This document shows positions 32,865 to 43,853 of a stretch of DNA of 64,000 nucleotides, piece after piece (position 1 is the stretch's first letter; each line of letters begins with the position of its first letter). Both the position numbers and the translations under genes were made by a program. The DNA is from Streptomyces violaceusniger. Its GTDB lineage: Bacteria; Actinomycetota; Actinomycetes; Streptomycetales; Streptomycetaceae. The DNA lies in assembly GCA_005405945.1 (NCBI GenBank), contig BJHW01000001.1, positions 2,046,001 to 2,110,000 on the forward strand, read 5' to 3'. The notes below the pieces were generated by a model that saw only the letters and a program-made list of their open reading frames with translations, ran no database searches and was not told the origin of the DNA.

Positions 32865-32873
32865 GGAGAACCC

Positions 32874-34030
32874 ATGACTGTGGCTCCCGAGTCCCCCGCC
32901 GTCACGCCCCCCAGTCTGCTCGCCACTCTCCCCGGCCACTGGTACACCGCTCCCGGGGTCTTCCGCCGGGAGCAGGAGCACCTGTTCGAGGCCATGTGGT
33001 TCTGCGCGGTGCGCGGGGCCGACCTGGACCGGCCGGGCGCCTTCCGCACCGTGCGGATCGGCCGGGAGAGCGTGCTGATCACCCGCAACCGGCGGGGTGA
33101 GCCGCGGGCGTTCCTCAACATCTGCCGCCACCGCGGCGCCCGGCTGTGCACCGAGGAGTCCGGTACGGTGCGGCGCTCGCTGCAGTGCCCGTACCACGCC
33201 TGGACCTACGACCTGGACGGCCGACTCACCGCCGCCCCCAACCTATCGAAGATGCCCGATGTCGACCGGGTCGAGCGCGGACTGGTGCCGGTACGGCTTC
33301 GCGAATGGCTCGGCTATGTCTGGGTCTGCCTGGCCGAGGAGCCACCGTCGTTCGAGGAGACGGTCATCGGGCGGTGGCCGAACGGCTCGGCGACGCGGAC
33401 TCCGTGGAGCGCTACGGCGTGGCGGGGCTGGCGCTGGGCCGCCGGATCTCCTACGACGTCAAGGCCAACTGGAAGCTGATCGTCGAGAACTTCATGGAGT
33501 GCTACCACTGCGCCACGATCCACCCCGAACTCACCGAGGTGCTCCCGGAGTTCGCCGACGGCCTGGCGGCGCAGTACTTCGTCGGGCACGGCGCCGAGTT
33601 CGCCGAGGAGGCCCGGGGGTTCACCGTGGACGGCAGCGAGGGGTTCGACCGGTTCGCGGGGATCGCCGACGAGCAGGACCGCCGCTACTACGCGATCACG
33701 GTACGGCCGCAGGTCTTCCTCAATCTGGTCCCCGACCACGTGATCATGCACCGGATGTTCCCGCTCGCCCCCGATCGCACGCTGGTCGAATGCGATTGGC
33801 TCTACGCACCCGAAGTGGTGGCGTCCGAACGGGATCTGTCGAAGTCGGTGGAGCTGTTCCACCGGGTCAACTCCCAGGACTTCGACGCCTGTGAGCGCAC
33901 CCAGCCCGCCATGGACTCCCGCGCCTACCGCGACGGCGGGGTGCTCGTCCCCAGCGAACACCACATCGGCGCCTTCCACCGATGGGTGACCGACCATGTC
34001 CCGACCCCGGAAGCGGAGGAATGCCCGTGA
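32874..34030 (+). CDS. Rieske non-heme iron oxygenase, glycine-betaine demethylase (GbcA)-like
   Basis: Oxygenase alpha subunit. The Rieske cluster is held by CRHRGARLC and CPYHAWTYDL, and the mononuclear iron by His residues in NFMECYHCATIHPEL plus a downstream acidic residue. The size (about 385 residues) and motifs fit the choline/betaine/carnitine monooxygenase group rather than aromatic dioxygenases. The likely reaction is glycine betaine plus oxygen to dimethylglycine plus formaldehyde. One missing G near 33372 breaks the frame. Electrons would come from the ferredoxin and reductase at 26257-27816, since no GbcB-type reductase is adjacent. Its stop overlaps the next start (GTGA). Confidence 0.85.
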
Positions 34031-35493
34031 CGGACCTCTTCATCGGTGGCCAGTGGACCGGCGCGATCGACGAGCGCACCCGGGAGATCCGCTGCCCGGC
34101 CGACGGATCGCTGGTGGCGGTCGTCGACGAGGGCGGTGGCAAGGACGCGGCCGAGGCCGTGGCCGCCGCCCGGCAGGCGTTCGACCAGGGGCCGTGGCCC
34201 CGTACCCCGGTCGGGGCGCGCGGCGATCTGCTGCTGCGCGTCGCGGGTCTGGTGGAGCGCGACAAGGCCGCGCTCGCCCGCGCCGAGTCCCTGGACACCG
34301 GGAAGCGCCTGGCCGAGAGCGAGGTCGACATCGACGGTGTGGTGGCGTGCTTCCGCTACTACGGGCAGCTGGTGCGCACCGAGGCGGACCGGGTCGTGGA
34401 CACCGGCAGCGAGCACGCCGTCAGCCGGGTGGTCTATGAACCGGTCGGGGTCTGCGCGCTGATCACGCCGTGGAACTATCCGCTGCTGCAGACCGCGTGG
34501 AAGGTGGCACCCGCGCTCGCCGCGGGCAACACCTTCGTGCTGAAACCCAGTGAGCTCACCCCCAGCACCGCGATCGCGCTGATGCGGCTGCTGGCGGAGG
34601 CCGGACTACCGGACGGGGTGGCCAATCTGGTGCTCGGCCCGGGCGCCGAGGCCGGGGCCCCGCTCACCGACAACCCCGATGTGGACATGGTGTCCTTCAC
34701 CGGGGGCCTGCGGACCGGGCGCCGGATCATGGCCGCGGCCTCGGGCACGGTCAAGCGGACCTCGCTGGAGCTGGGTGGCAAGAACCCCAATGTGGTCTTC
34801 GCCGACGCGGACTTCGACACGGCGGTGGACTACGCGCTCACCGCGGTCTTCCTCCACTCCGGGCAGGTCTGCTCGGCCGGGGCCCGGCTGCTGGTGGAGG
34901 ACCCGGTGCACGACGCCTTCGTCGAGGAGGTCGTGCGCCGCGCCCGCGGGATCCGGCTCGGCGGACCGTTCGACGAGCGGGCCCAGACCGGCCCGCTGAT
35001 CTCGGCCGCGCACCGGGCCAAGGTCGAGGCGTATGTGGCGGCCGGGCTCGCGGAGGGCGCCCGGCTGCGCTGCGGTGGCACCCGCCCCGACGATCCGGCC
35101 CTCGCCGACGGCTACTACTTCCTGCCGACCGTCCTCGACCGCTGCCACAGCGGGATGTCGGTACTGGCCGACGAGTCCTTCGGGCCGGTGCTCACGGTGG
35201 AACGTTTCTCCGGTGAGGACGAGGCGGTGCGGCTGGCCAACGACACCGTGTACGGACTCGCCGGGGCCGTATGGTCCGGCGACGAGGAGCGGGCGCAGCG
35301 GGTGGCCTCGCGGCTGCGGCTGGGCACCGTCTGGATCAACGACTACCACCCCTGTCTCCCGCAGGCGGAGTGGGGCGGGTTCAAACAGTCCGGGACCGGG
35401 CGGGAGTTGGGGCCCAGTGGGCTCGCGGAGTACCGGGAGGCCAAGCACATCTGGCGCAATACGCGCCCGCGTCCGCAGGGCTGGTTCGCCTGA
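34027..35493 (+). CDS. Betaine-aldehyde dehydrogenase-type ALDH
   Basis: NAD-dependent aldehyde dehydrogenase, most likely converting betaine aldehyde to glycine betaine. Catalytic Cys282 (GQVCSAGA) and general base Glu248 (LELGGKNPN) are 34 residues apart as in the family. FTGGLRTGRR and PWNYPLLQTAWK (NAD/adenine-side motifs) are present. Start GTG 34027 has GGAGGA six bases upstream and overlaps the oxygenase stop. The in-frame ATG at 34021 touches the ribosome site and is less likely. Last gene of the betaine block; frame unbroken. Confidence 0.88.
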   Translation: MTDLFIGGQWTGAIDERTREIRCPADGSLVAVVDEGGGKDAAEAVAAARQAFDQGPWPRTPVGARGDLLLRVAGLVERDKAALARAESLDTGKRLAESEVDIDGVVACFRYYGQLVRTEADRVVDTGSEHAVSRVVYEPVGVCALITPWNYPLLQTAWKVAPALAAGNTFVLKPSELTPSTAIALMRLLAEAGLPDGVANLVLGPGAEAGAPLTDNPDVDMVSFTGGLRTGRRIMAAASGTVKRTSLELGGKNPNVVFADADFDTAVDYALTAVFLHSGQVCSAGARLLVEDPVHDAFVEEVVRRARGIRLGGPFDERAQTGPLISAAHRAKVEAYVAAGLAEGARLRCGGTRPDDPALADGYYFLPTVLDRCHSGMSVLADESFGPVLTVERFSGEDEAVRLANDTVYGLAGAVWSGDEERAQRVASRLRLGTVWINDYHPCLPQAEWGGFKQSGTGRELGPSGLAEYREAKHIWRNTRPRPQGWFA

Positions 35494-35736
35494 CCTCCGC
35501 GGGGCCGGTTCGCCCGACCCGGGAGTGCGCCCGGGCACGGGCACGGGACCACGAGGGCGACAGGGCGAGGCGGCGCGGTGCGCGCTGGGCACGGTGCACG
35601 CTGCGCCATTCGGGTGAGCCGCGGTCAAGGTCATCGCCCGGGTCCCACCGGAATGGGTTACTGAATCCGTCCGATTCCGGTGGGCTGCCCATCCTTTCCG
35701 GCGGAGTGGAAGACGCCTTGCCAGATCGGAGCCGTC

Positions 35737-36782
35737 ATGCCCTGTCGCCCGTTGGGACTCTTCATCGTCACCGATCCCGGTGAGAACTGCATCGCCGTCG
35801 TCGACCCGGAATCCCACAGGCTCGTTCCGACGCTCAGCGCGCCGATCCCGCTCCCGGCCCGGAGCATGCCCGACCGGCTGGTGGTGCGCACCGCGCCCGA
35901 CCGCCTCGACGCGCTGGCCGCCCTCCGCCGCGGCACCCTGATGGACCCCCTCCCCGGCGCCCCGGACCGGCCGGTGCTCCCTGGGACGCGCACGAGTCCC
36001 GAGGCCGTTAAGCCCGGCCGTGGCCGTCTCCCTCACGGGTGGCACGGCCACCGCCGGCCACGCCTACGCCGCCCCGTCGATCGGCCCGTACGCCGTCACC
36101 GCCGAGTACGGCGGCGATCTGTACTTCACGGCCTCGGCGGGTACGGACTCCCAGACCGTCGGCCAGGCATCGACCACCACCACGGTGAACTCCGCCCCGA
36201 TCCGTCCGTGCCCGGACAGCCCGTCAGCTTCGTCGTCCAGGTGGCTCCCGCGCCGCCGGGGTCCGGTGCGCCGACCGGGACGGTGACGTTCGACTTCGGC
36301 GACGGCACGGCCGCCACCCGGCCGCTGACGAACGGTGCGGCGACGGTGACCCACGCCTACGCGGACGTCTCCGGGAGCCCGTACCCGGTCACCGCCGGGA
36401 GCCCGTTCACCATCACGGCCACCTACAACGGGACCGATAACTTCGCCACGTCCAGCGGCACCGACACCCAGACCGTGGGCAAGGCGGCCACCATGACCTC
36501 CGTGGTCTCCTCCCCGAACCCCTCGACGGTGAGCGATCCGGTGACGGTCACCGCGACCGTGTCCCCCGTCGCCCCCGGCGCGGGAACGCCCACCGGGACC
36601 GTCACCCTGGCCATCACCGAGCGCACCCCCAGGTGGTGACACTGGTGAACGGCACCGCCTCCGCGACGTTCAACCCGCTGCAGAAGGGGCCGCACACCGT
36701 CACCGCCAGCTTCAACGGCGACGTCAACTACGCGGCCTCCTCGGCGTCCATCACCCAGACGGTGAACACCGGTCCGGGATGA
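35737..36782 (+). pseudogene. Remnant of a YVTN-propeller / bacterial Ig-like repeat surface protein
   Basis: A short frame begins with one YVTN-like blade (GLFIVTDPGENCIAVVDPE). After frame changes near 36000, 36210 and 36635 it continues into about two and a half bacterial Ig-like repeats (for example TGTVTFDFGDG, TITATYNGTDNF, VTASFNGDVNYAASS) and stops at 36782. There is no signal peptide or wall anchor. The first Ig repeat lacks its beginning, so besides base-calling shortages there seems to be a real internal loss. Secreted relatives are cell-surface or adhesion-type proteins. Probably a decayed gene. Confidence 0.5.
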
Positions 36783-36821
36783 CCCGCCGGGGCCCATGGC
36801 CGGTAGGGACCCCCACCGCGC

Positions 36822-39800
36822 TCACGGCCGGTCCGCGGCCCCGGCGGGCGCCTCCGCGTCCGCCTCGGGGCGGCGGTACATCCGGGTGGCGGTGATCTGG
36901 CCGTGGACCTGCTGCTCCTCCTCCGGCTCCCGGACCGGAAGGCCCGGCCGCAGATGCTCCTCGACGCTGATGTACTTCAGCCCGGCCCGCAGGTCCGCGT
37001 CATTGCGCAACCGGATCACCAGCGGGAACTCGGCCAGCGCCGTGGTGTCGAACAGCCCCGTCGTATAGAGCAGCTGCACACCCAGCGCGTCCGCGACCGC
37101 CCGCTGGAGCTCCAGCAGATAGGTGGCGTTGGCGCGGCCGATGGGGTTGTCGAGGAAGAGGGTGCCCGCGTGGCGGTGCTTGTCGCGGCCCCGGTCGTTG
37201 CTGCGCAGGGCCGCCATCGTGCAGTACAGCGCGATGGCGGCGGTCAGCAGCTGGCCGCCGGAGAACACATCGCCCATCTGCCCCACCGGCACCCGCTCGG
37301 CCCGCAGCACCGCGTCCGGCTTGAGGATCTCCACGGCCACGCCGCGCGGCTGGAGCGCGGCATGGACCCCGCGCAGCAGCAGTGACATCCCGTCCCGGCG
37401 CAGATCGGAGTTCTTCCGGACGGCGGAGCGGGTCGCCTCGTCGATGACCTCGCCGAGCCGCTCGGTGAGCGTGGCCTGGTCGGGGTCCTCGAAGCGGATA
37501 CGCAGGAACTCCTGGCCCGACCACTCACCAAGCCCCTCCGGGAGCCGGGAGAGCCGCTGCGCCGAACGCAGCGTGGCCAGGCAGGACTCGACCAGGCCGC
37601 GCAGCCGGTCCACGATCGAGTCGCGGTTGCGCTCCAGCTGCTCCAGCTCGTCGGTGAGCACGCGCAGCCGGGGCGCGAACGCCTCGGCCCAGGCGGCGGC
37701 GTGCTCGGGCAGCGCGGCCGCGGGGAGTTCGCGGATCTGCTGGCGGGCGGGGGTGCGCACCTGCTCGTAGCGGGTGGAGTTGGCGTGCCGTACGAGGACG
37801 TCGCTCGCCTCCCGCACCGAGGACTCGGCCGCCGACAGGTCGGCGGCGCAGCCACGCAGTGAGCGGCGGGTCTCGGCGGCGGCCTGACGGGCCTCGGCGA
37901 GACCGCCGGCGTACGGCTCGGGCCGCTCACCGTCGTCCTCCGCGCCGGGGCCGTCCCGCAGCAGGTCCCGCAGCAGGGCGGCGGTCTCGTCGAAGCCGCC
38001 CGCCGCGTCCTCGGCGGCGCGGTGGGCGCGCACCAGGTCGGCGTGGGCGGTGCGGGCGGTGTCCAGGGCGTCCGTACGGGCGGCCAGTTCGCCGTTGGCG
38101 GTGCGCAGCAGCTCCTTCGCCTGCTCGGCGTCGGCCGGGACCATCTCCTCCGGCAGCTCGGTGTGGGCGTCGCCGTCGGCGGGGGCGAGCCGCTCCGCCT
38201 CGCCGCGCAGCCGGCCCAACTGCTCGCTCGCCGCGGACGCGCGGCTCTCCAGCATCTGCACGAGCGATTCGGCGCGGGCGGCGGCGGCCTGCCGGGAGGG
38301 GCCGTCGGCGCCGTCGGTGCCCTCCAGGAGCTGGGCGGCGCGGGTGCGGACCTTGTTGGTGAGCCGGTCGAGGGAGGCGAGGGCCGCGCTCTCGTCGCTT
38401 TCGGCGCGGGCCTGTTCGGCGCGGAGGTCGGCGCCGACGCCGACCTTCTCGTAGACCTGGGAGGCGGCGCGGTACGCCTCGCGGAGCGCGGGCAGCGAGG
38501 CGGAGGGCGGCTCGGTGTCCTCGCCGAGGTCGTCGGGGGCGCCCGCGATCTCCGCGCGCTCGGCGCGCAGGGCGCGGGCGGTACGGCGCGCGTCGTCGGC
38601 CGCGCGCTGGGCGGCGCGCCGGTCCTCGTCGGCGGCGCGGGCCCGGTCCACGCAGCCCGCGGCGCGCTCCTCGTACTCGACGGCCTCCTCGGCCAGTTCT
38701 CGCAGCCGGGTCTGCCAGGTGGCGCGCTCCCGCAGCCGGTACGCCAGCCCGGCCAGCGCGTCCGCCACCCGGCGGGCCCGCTGCGCCGCCTCCTGGCGCT
38801 CGTCCCGGACGCGGGCGGCCTCGGTGGCGGCCTCGTCTGCCTCGGCCCGTGCCGTGCGCGCCTCCACGAGGTCGCTCTGCGCGGTGTCGGCGGTCTCCCG
38901 GGCGGTCTCGGCCACGGCCGCGAGCTCCGCGAGCCGTCCGGGCGGGCAGCCGGTGCGCCAGGAGGCGAGCCGCGCGGACAGCGCCCGGTCCCCGGCCAGC
39001 CGGGCGGCGAGCGCCCTGATCTCCTCGTCCCGCGCGGTGGCGCGGGCCCGCAGCTCGCGCCGCTCGTCGTCGGCGGCGCGCTCGTCGTGCATCGCCGGGT
39101 TCGGCGGCACGAGGAAGACCCCGCTGTCCTCGGCGCCGGGCGCGGGCGTCGGCGCGAGCAGCGCGGCCGACGTCCCGACGGCCACGGCGGACCGCGGCAG
39201 CAGCGACGCCTGGCCCAGCACCTCACGGGCGCGGGCGTGGGTGCCGGGGTCGGTGATGACGACACCGTCCACCAGCTCGGGGCGGGCCGCGAGCACGGCG
39301 GCGTGGTCGACGGGGTCCACGGCCTGGGCCAGATACCGCCAGCCGGGGAGCGCGGGGATGCCGTGCTCCCCCAGGAACTCGACGGCCGCCAGCACATCGG
39401 CGCTGGGCGGCAACAGCCCCCCGTCACCGAGCGCCCCAGGATCCGTGCGTCCTCGGCGGCAGCGGTCCGCAACTCGAACAGCTGCCGCTCGGCGGTGCCC
39501 ACGCTCTCCTCGAGCAGCTCCCGCAGCGCCTCGGCGTTACGGTCCAGCTCCTCGGCGGTGAGCGGCCCGCCCGCGAGGGCCCGCGGGGCGGGCCGGGGAT
39601 GGCGACTACGGTCGCGTTCGGGGTCGCGGTCGCGGTCGCGGTCGCGGTCGCGGTCGCGGTCGCGGTCGCGGTCGGGTTCACGGTCGCCGCCGGGCTCGGG
39701 GCTCCAGCAGTCGGAGTCGTCGGCGGGGGTGGCGTCGGCGCTGTCGGCGCCGATGTCAGTGGCGCCCTCCGCTCCGTCCTGACCACCGTCAACGTCCCCG

Positions 39801-42800
39801 ACCCGAGCCGACACCTCCCCGGGCGGCCGGGATTCAGCCGCCACCACCCGGGCACCGCGCGGGCCGCCCAAGCGCGGGCCATCGCACGACGGCGCCGCGT
39901 GGGTGACGCCGACGGTGGCCGCGGCGACCTCTGACTCGGCCCGACCGTCGTCAGCGTCCCCGGCCCGAGCCGACGCCTCCCCGGGCGGCCGGGATTCGGT
40001 CGCGGCGGCCCAGGCGCCGTCGCGCGGGCCTTCCGGGCGCGGCCCGCCACCGCCCGAGGGATCGTCCTCGACCTCGTCGATCCGCACCGTCACCCGCCCC
40101 GCGGGGCGCGACTCCGCCGCGAGCGGACGGCGCCGCCGAGCCTCCCCCGGACCCGCCCCCGCGTCCTCGGCGGAGGCCGCTTCGTGCCGAGCGGGGCGCG
40201 TCTCTTCCGCCTCACCACCGACGAGAGCGGTGTCCCCCACCTCGCCGACCCGACCGGTGCCCAGCCGGCGGTCGCCCACGGAGGGGGCGTCGCGCTCCAT
40301 GCGCTCCACGGGACCTGCCTCGCCCACCGGGCCGGTGGCCGAGAGGCTGTCGCCCGCCACGGCGGGGGCGCCCTCCGTGCCCGCGACGGCGTCCGTCGAC
40401 CGGGCCGCCGAGCCCGGGGCGGCGCCCTCGTCCGCAAGACGCGCCGAGGCGGCGCCCCGCATGCCACCAGCCCCCGCCCCGTCGCCCTCCTCGACCCGAC
40501 CCACAGCCGCGCCCGCCGGGCACGGCTCACCGACCGCGCAGGAGGCGGAAACGCCGTCACCGGGCGTCGGTCCGGTGCCTGGGAGCCGGTCGCCCGCAGC
40601 CGCGGCATCGCCTTCCGCGTCCGCGACGGCGTCCGTCGACCGGGCCGCCGGGCCGGGGGCGGCGCCCATCCCGGCGGAGTCCCCTCCCCGAGGCGTGCGC
40701 GGGTGTCGGTGGGGGCTCCTCGGGGCGTAGGAGTGGTCCGAGGGGGCGGGAGCGTCGTCCAGGGGAATCGGGTGGGCGGAGGAGTCCGCGCGGAAGGCGG
40801 CGGGGAGTTGGGAGAGGCCGACGTCGTCCGCGTCCTCCTCGTCCACGTGAACCGTGATCCACCCGGCCCGGTCGGAGTCGGTCGGCACGGCGCGGGCGCC
40901 TCGGCGGCCCACGCCGTCCGCGTCCACGTCCACGTCCACGTCCACGTCCGGAATGCGTACCGTCACCCCGCGCGCCGCGCGCGCGTCCGCCGGTGACGGG
41001 CGGGTGGTGGTGCCGCGTGGCGCGGGGACGGCGGCGGGGGCTGTGGCAGGCCCAGCAGTTCGACCAGGCGCTGCTCCGCGCCCAGCGCCTCCGCGGCGCG
41101 CCGCTCCGCGTCGTACGCGGCCTCCGCGGCCCGCGCCGCGTCCACCGCCCGGGCCGCGGCCAGTTCGGCGCGGGCCTCCTCGGCGGCGGCCGACTTCGCG
41201 TGGTCGGCGGTGCGCCGGGCGGTCTCGCGGGCCTCGTCGAAGGCGGCGACCGTGGTCTTCTCGGCGTCGCTCGCGGCGAGCGCGGCGCGGGCCGGGTCGG
41301 CGTCGGGGGCGGAGTCGTCGAGCCATCCGGCGCGGACGGCCTCGGCGGTCTCCTGCTCGACCTCGGCGAGCCGCTGGCGCAGGTGCTCGGCGTCGCTGCG
41401 GGCGCGCTGGGCCGCCGTGGCGGCGGAGGTGGCGTCGCGGTGGGCGGTCTCGCCCGCCTCCTGGAGGGCGGCGGAGCGCTCCTCCTCCTCGTTGGCGACC
41501 CGCTCGCCGTCCTCCGCGGCCGCGTGCAGGGCGCGGACGAGGTCGGCGGCGGCCTTGGCGCGGGCGGCGAGCGCGGGGCCGCGTCCCGCTCGGCCTCGCG
41601 GATGGCGGCGGCCACGCGCGCGGAGCGGTCGGCGGCGGCGCGGTGGCGCAGCACCGTCTCGGCGGCCTGCCAGGCGGAGTGCAGGGTGCGGGCGTCGTTG
41701 AGCTCGCGGCGCTGCGCGGCGGCGCCCTTCTCGGCGGCGGCGAGCGCCAAGGAGGCGTGCCGGTAGGCGAGTTCGGCGGCGACGAGATCGCTGCGGCCGC
41801 GCGCTCCCTCGGCGTCGGTGACGGCCTCGGCGGCGGAGGCGACCCGCTCCGCGAGTTCGGCGGCACGCGCCCGCTCCTCCGCGCCGCGCGCGGACAGCCG
41901 CCGGGCGAGCGTACGGGTGCGGCGCTCGGCGCCCGCGTGCACCCCGCGCGCCTGCTCACGCCGCTCCGCGGCGTCCGCGATGCGCTGGAGCAGATCGAGC
42001 GAACCGGCGGTGAAGTCGCGCTCGGCGGTCAGCTCGGCGCGGCGGCCCAGCTTGTGGGCGAAGCCGTGGACGAGGTCGGCGAGCCCGTCGGTGTCGCGGG
42101 TGTCGGTGACGGCGCGCAGCAGCAGGTCGGTGAAGTCGGAGTCGTTCTTGACCGCGAAGAGCCCGGCGGCCTCGCCCTCGTCGGCGTTCATCTCCCGCTG
42201 GTAGCGGAAGAGTTCGGGGTCGAGGCCGAGCTCGCCGAGGTGTTCGTTCCAGCGCTCGTGGATCTCCACCCAGACCACGTCCAGATGCGGGTACGCCTTG
42301 CCGGCCTCCGTAAGGGCGTCACGGAAGCCCTTCATGGTGCGGCGGCGGCCGCGTGCGGTGGAGGCGCCCTCGACGGCGGGCCGCACCGCCGCGGACTCGG
42401 CGACCGGCAGCGAGTCCAGGCTCATTCCGGGGCCGGGCCGGAAGGAGTACCACGCCTCGGCGAACTTCCGCGGGTCGTTGGAGACCTGACGGCCGCGCCA
42501 TTCGCTGACCTTGCCGACAACGACGGTCTCACCGGTGACGGTGTGCTGCCACTCCAGCGCGACATGCCCGCAGTCGTCGGCGAGCAGGAACTTGCGCAGC
42601 ACACCGGAGCTGGCGCCGCCCAGGGTGTTGCGATGGCCGGGCAGCATCACCGAGAAGATCAGCTTGAGCAGGACGGACTTACCGCCGCCGTTCTCCAGGA
42701 AGAGCACCCCGGCGGGGGCGGGCGGCGCGGCGGGCCGACCGGCTCCTCCTCGAAGAACTCCGCCTGGGTGGGCGCGGGGCTGGGCACCGGCTCGCCGACT

Positions 42801-42883
42801 CCGCGCAGGTCCAGCACGGTGTCAGCGTACCGCGCACCGGCCGGCCCGATGGAGTAGAGGCGGATCCGGGACAGCTCGTACAT
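36822..42883 (-). CDS. SMC-like (MukB/MksB/JetC-type) ATPase with long disordered insertion
   Basis: Giant coiled-coil ATPase of about 2000 residues after frame correction. The N-terminus MYELSRIRLYSIGP leads to Walker A FLENGGGKSVLLKL, followed by long Ala/Arg/Glu-rich coils. A disordered acidic, Pro/Gly-rich insertion (about 41030-39480) comes next, then a hinge-like domain (HGIPALPGWRYLAQAV, ELVDGVVITDP) at about 39400-39160. A second coil and the ABC signature VFSGGQLLTAAIAL with Walker B GTLFLDNPIGRAN complete the head. This is the condensin-type plan. Frame changes near 42730, 41580, 41030 and 39425 fall in G/C runs. Last gene of a three-gene operon with putative kleisin and KITE partners. 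Relatives resolve or degrade foreign circular DNA (Wadjet, MksBEFG) or organise chromosomes (MukBEF). Confidence 0.75.
39600..39690. repeat. GGTCGC hexanucleotide repeat inside the SMC-like gene
   Basis: About 12 tandem CGGTCG/CGGTCGC-type hexamers on the plus strand, in frame with the minus-strand gene, encode an alternating Arg-Asp run. The alternating charge repeat lies at the end of the disordered insertion, just before the coil preceding the hinge. Confidence 0.85.
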
Positions 42884-42927
42884 GGCGGCGGACTCTCGTT
42901 GTCGGAAGGGTGAGGTGGTTTCGGGGT

Positions 42928-43810
42928 TCAGGAGTGGAAGGGGAGACCGGCGTCGGCCACCAGGTCGAGGTCGTCGCCCTGGTCGGGGGCAGCAGGGTGG
43001 CGCTGCCGTCGCTGACGGGGACGACGCCGAGCTCCAGCAGCTCGGCCATGGCGGCGGACGCCGCCATGTCGCGCACCTGGAGCTGGTAGCGGGCGGTCGT
43101 GCGGTAGGTGCCGCCGGATTCGTCCCCGGTGCGCTGGAGGAAGCCGGAGTCGACCAGGAAGGCGACGGCCTTGCCGACGATGCCGGTCGTGGAGCCGGCG
43201 AGCCTGCGCGCGTCCTTGGTGGCGCCGGTCGCGCTGCGCCGGGCGTAGACCCGCCAGGCGGACTCCAGCCCGGGCGCACCGGTGGCGGGGTCGGTGTTCT
43301 CCCCCTGCTCCTCGGCGCGCTCCTCCAGCCGCCGGCACGCCTGGCGGACGAAGGCGTCGACGCCGTTGACGGTCACGCGGCCGATATAGCCGTCGTCGGC
43401 AAGGTCCTCGGGGCGGGGGAACGCCAGGGCGGCGACGGCGAGATGGGCGAGGCCGTGCAGGAACCGGTCGGCGGAGTCGGTGGCGGCGCGGCGGGCGTAG
43501 TCGCCCATGCGGACGGCGAAGACGGAGTCCTCGGCGGCGGTCACCGCCATTCCGGCGCGGGTCGACACCTCCAGCACGATGAGCCCGAGCCCGGCGGCGA
43601 CGGCGTCGGTGAGGCGCGCGAACGCCGGTTCGTCGCGGTGGCGGCGCAGCAGCTCGGCGTATTCGACGTCCCGCGCGGGCAGCAGCTTGGGCTGGAGCCC
43701 GAAGGCCACCAGCCGCGCGGCGTCGGCCGCGTCGGCGGGCGTCAGCCCGGCCGCCGCCGGGGCGGGGCCGCGTCCGGCGGTGTCATCTCGTCGATGTCGT
43801 ACTCGGTCAC
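42928..43810 (-). CDS. Putative KITE/MksE-like winged-helix partner of the SMC protein
   Basis: About 294 residues after correction. Start GTG 43810 has GGAGG seven bases upstream and gives MTEYDIDEMTPPDAAPAP. One missing C near 43765 joins this to the conserved part (ADAARLVAFGLQPKLLPARD) and another near 42987 to the true C-terminus (LVADAGLPFHS). Helical middle region with YIGRVTVNGVDAFVRQA, and a C-terminal winged-helix-like part (GIVGKAVAFLVDSGFLQR, TARYQLQVRDMA). Size and position between the kleisin-like and SMC genes fit an MksE/MukE/JetB role, but I recognise no named family, so the assignment rests on operon plan. Confidence 0.6.
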
Positions 43811-43853
43811 GGCTGAACCTCCTCGCGCGGGGCGTACTCATCGGTCGCGGCCA

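Noticed and set aside
37244..41959. A 1571-codon open frame read as one protein
   Set aside because: Only the part matching the SMC-like disordered insertion is sensible; the rest is Pro/Arg/Ala shadow sequence in the wrong frame relative to the coil and ATPase motifs.
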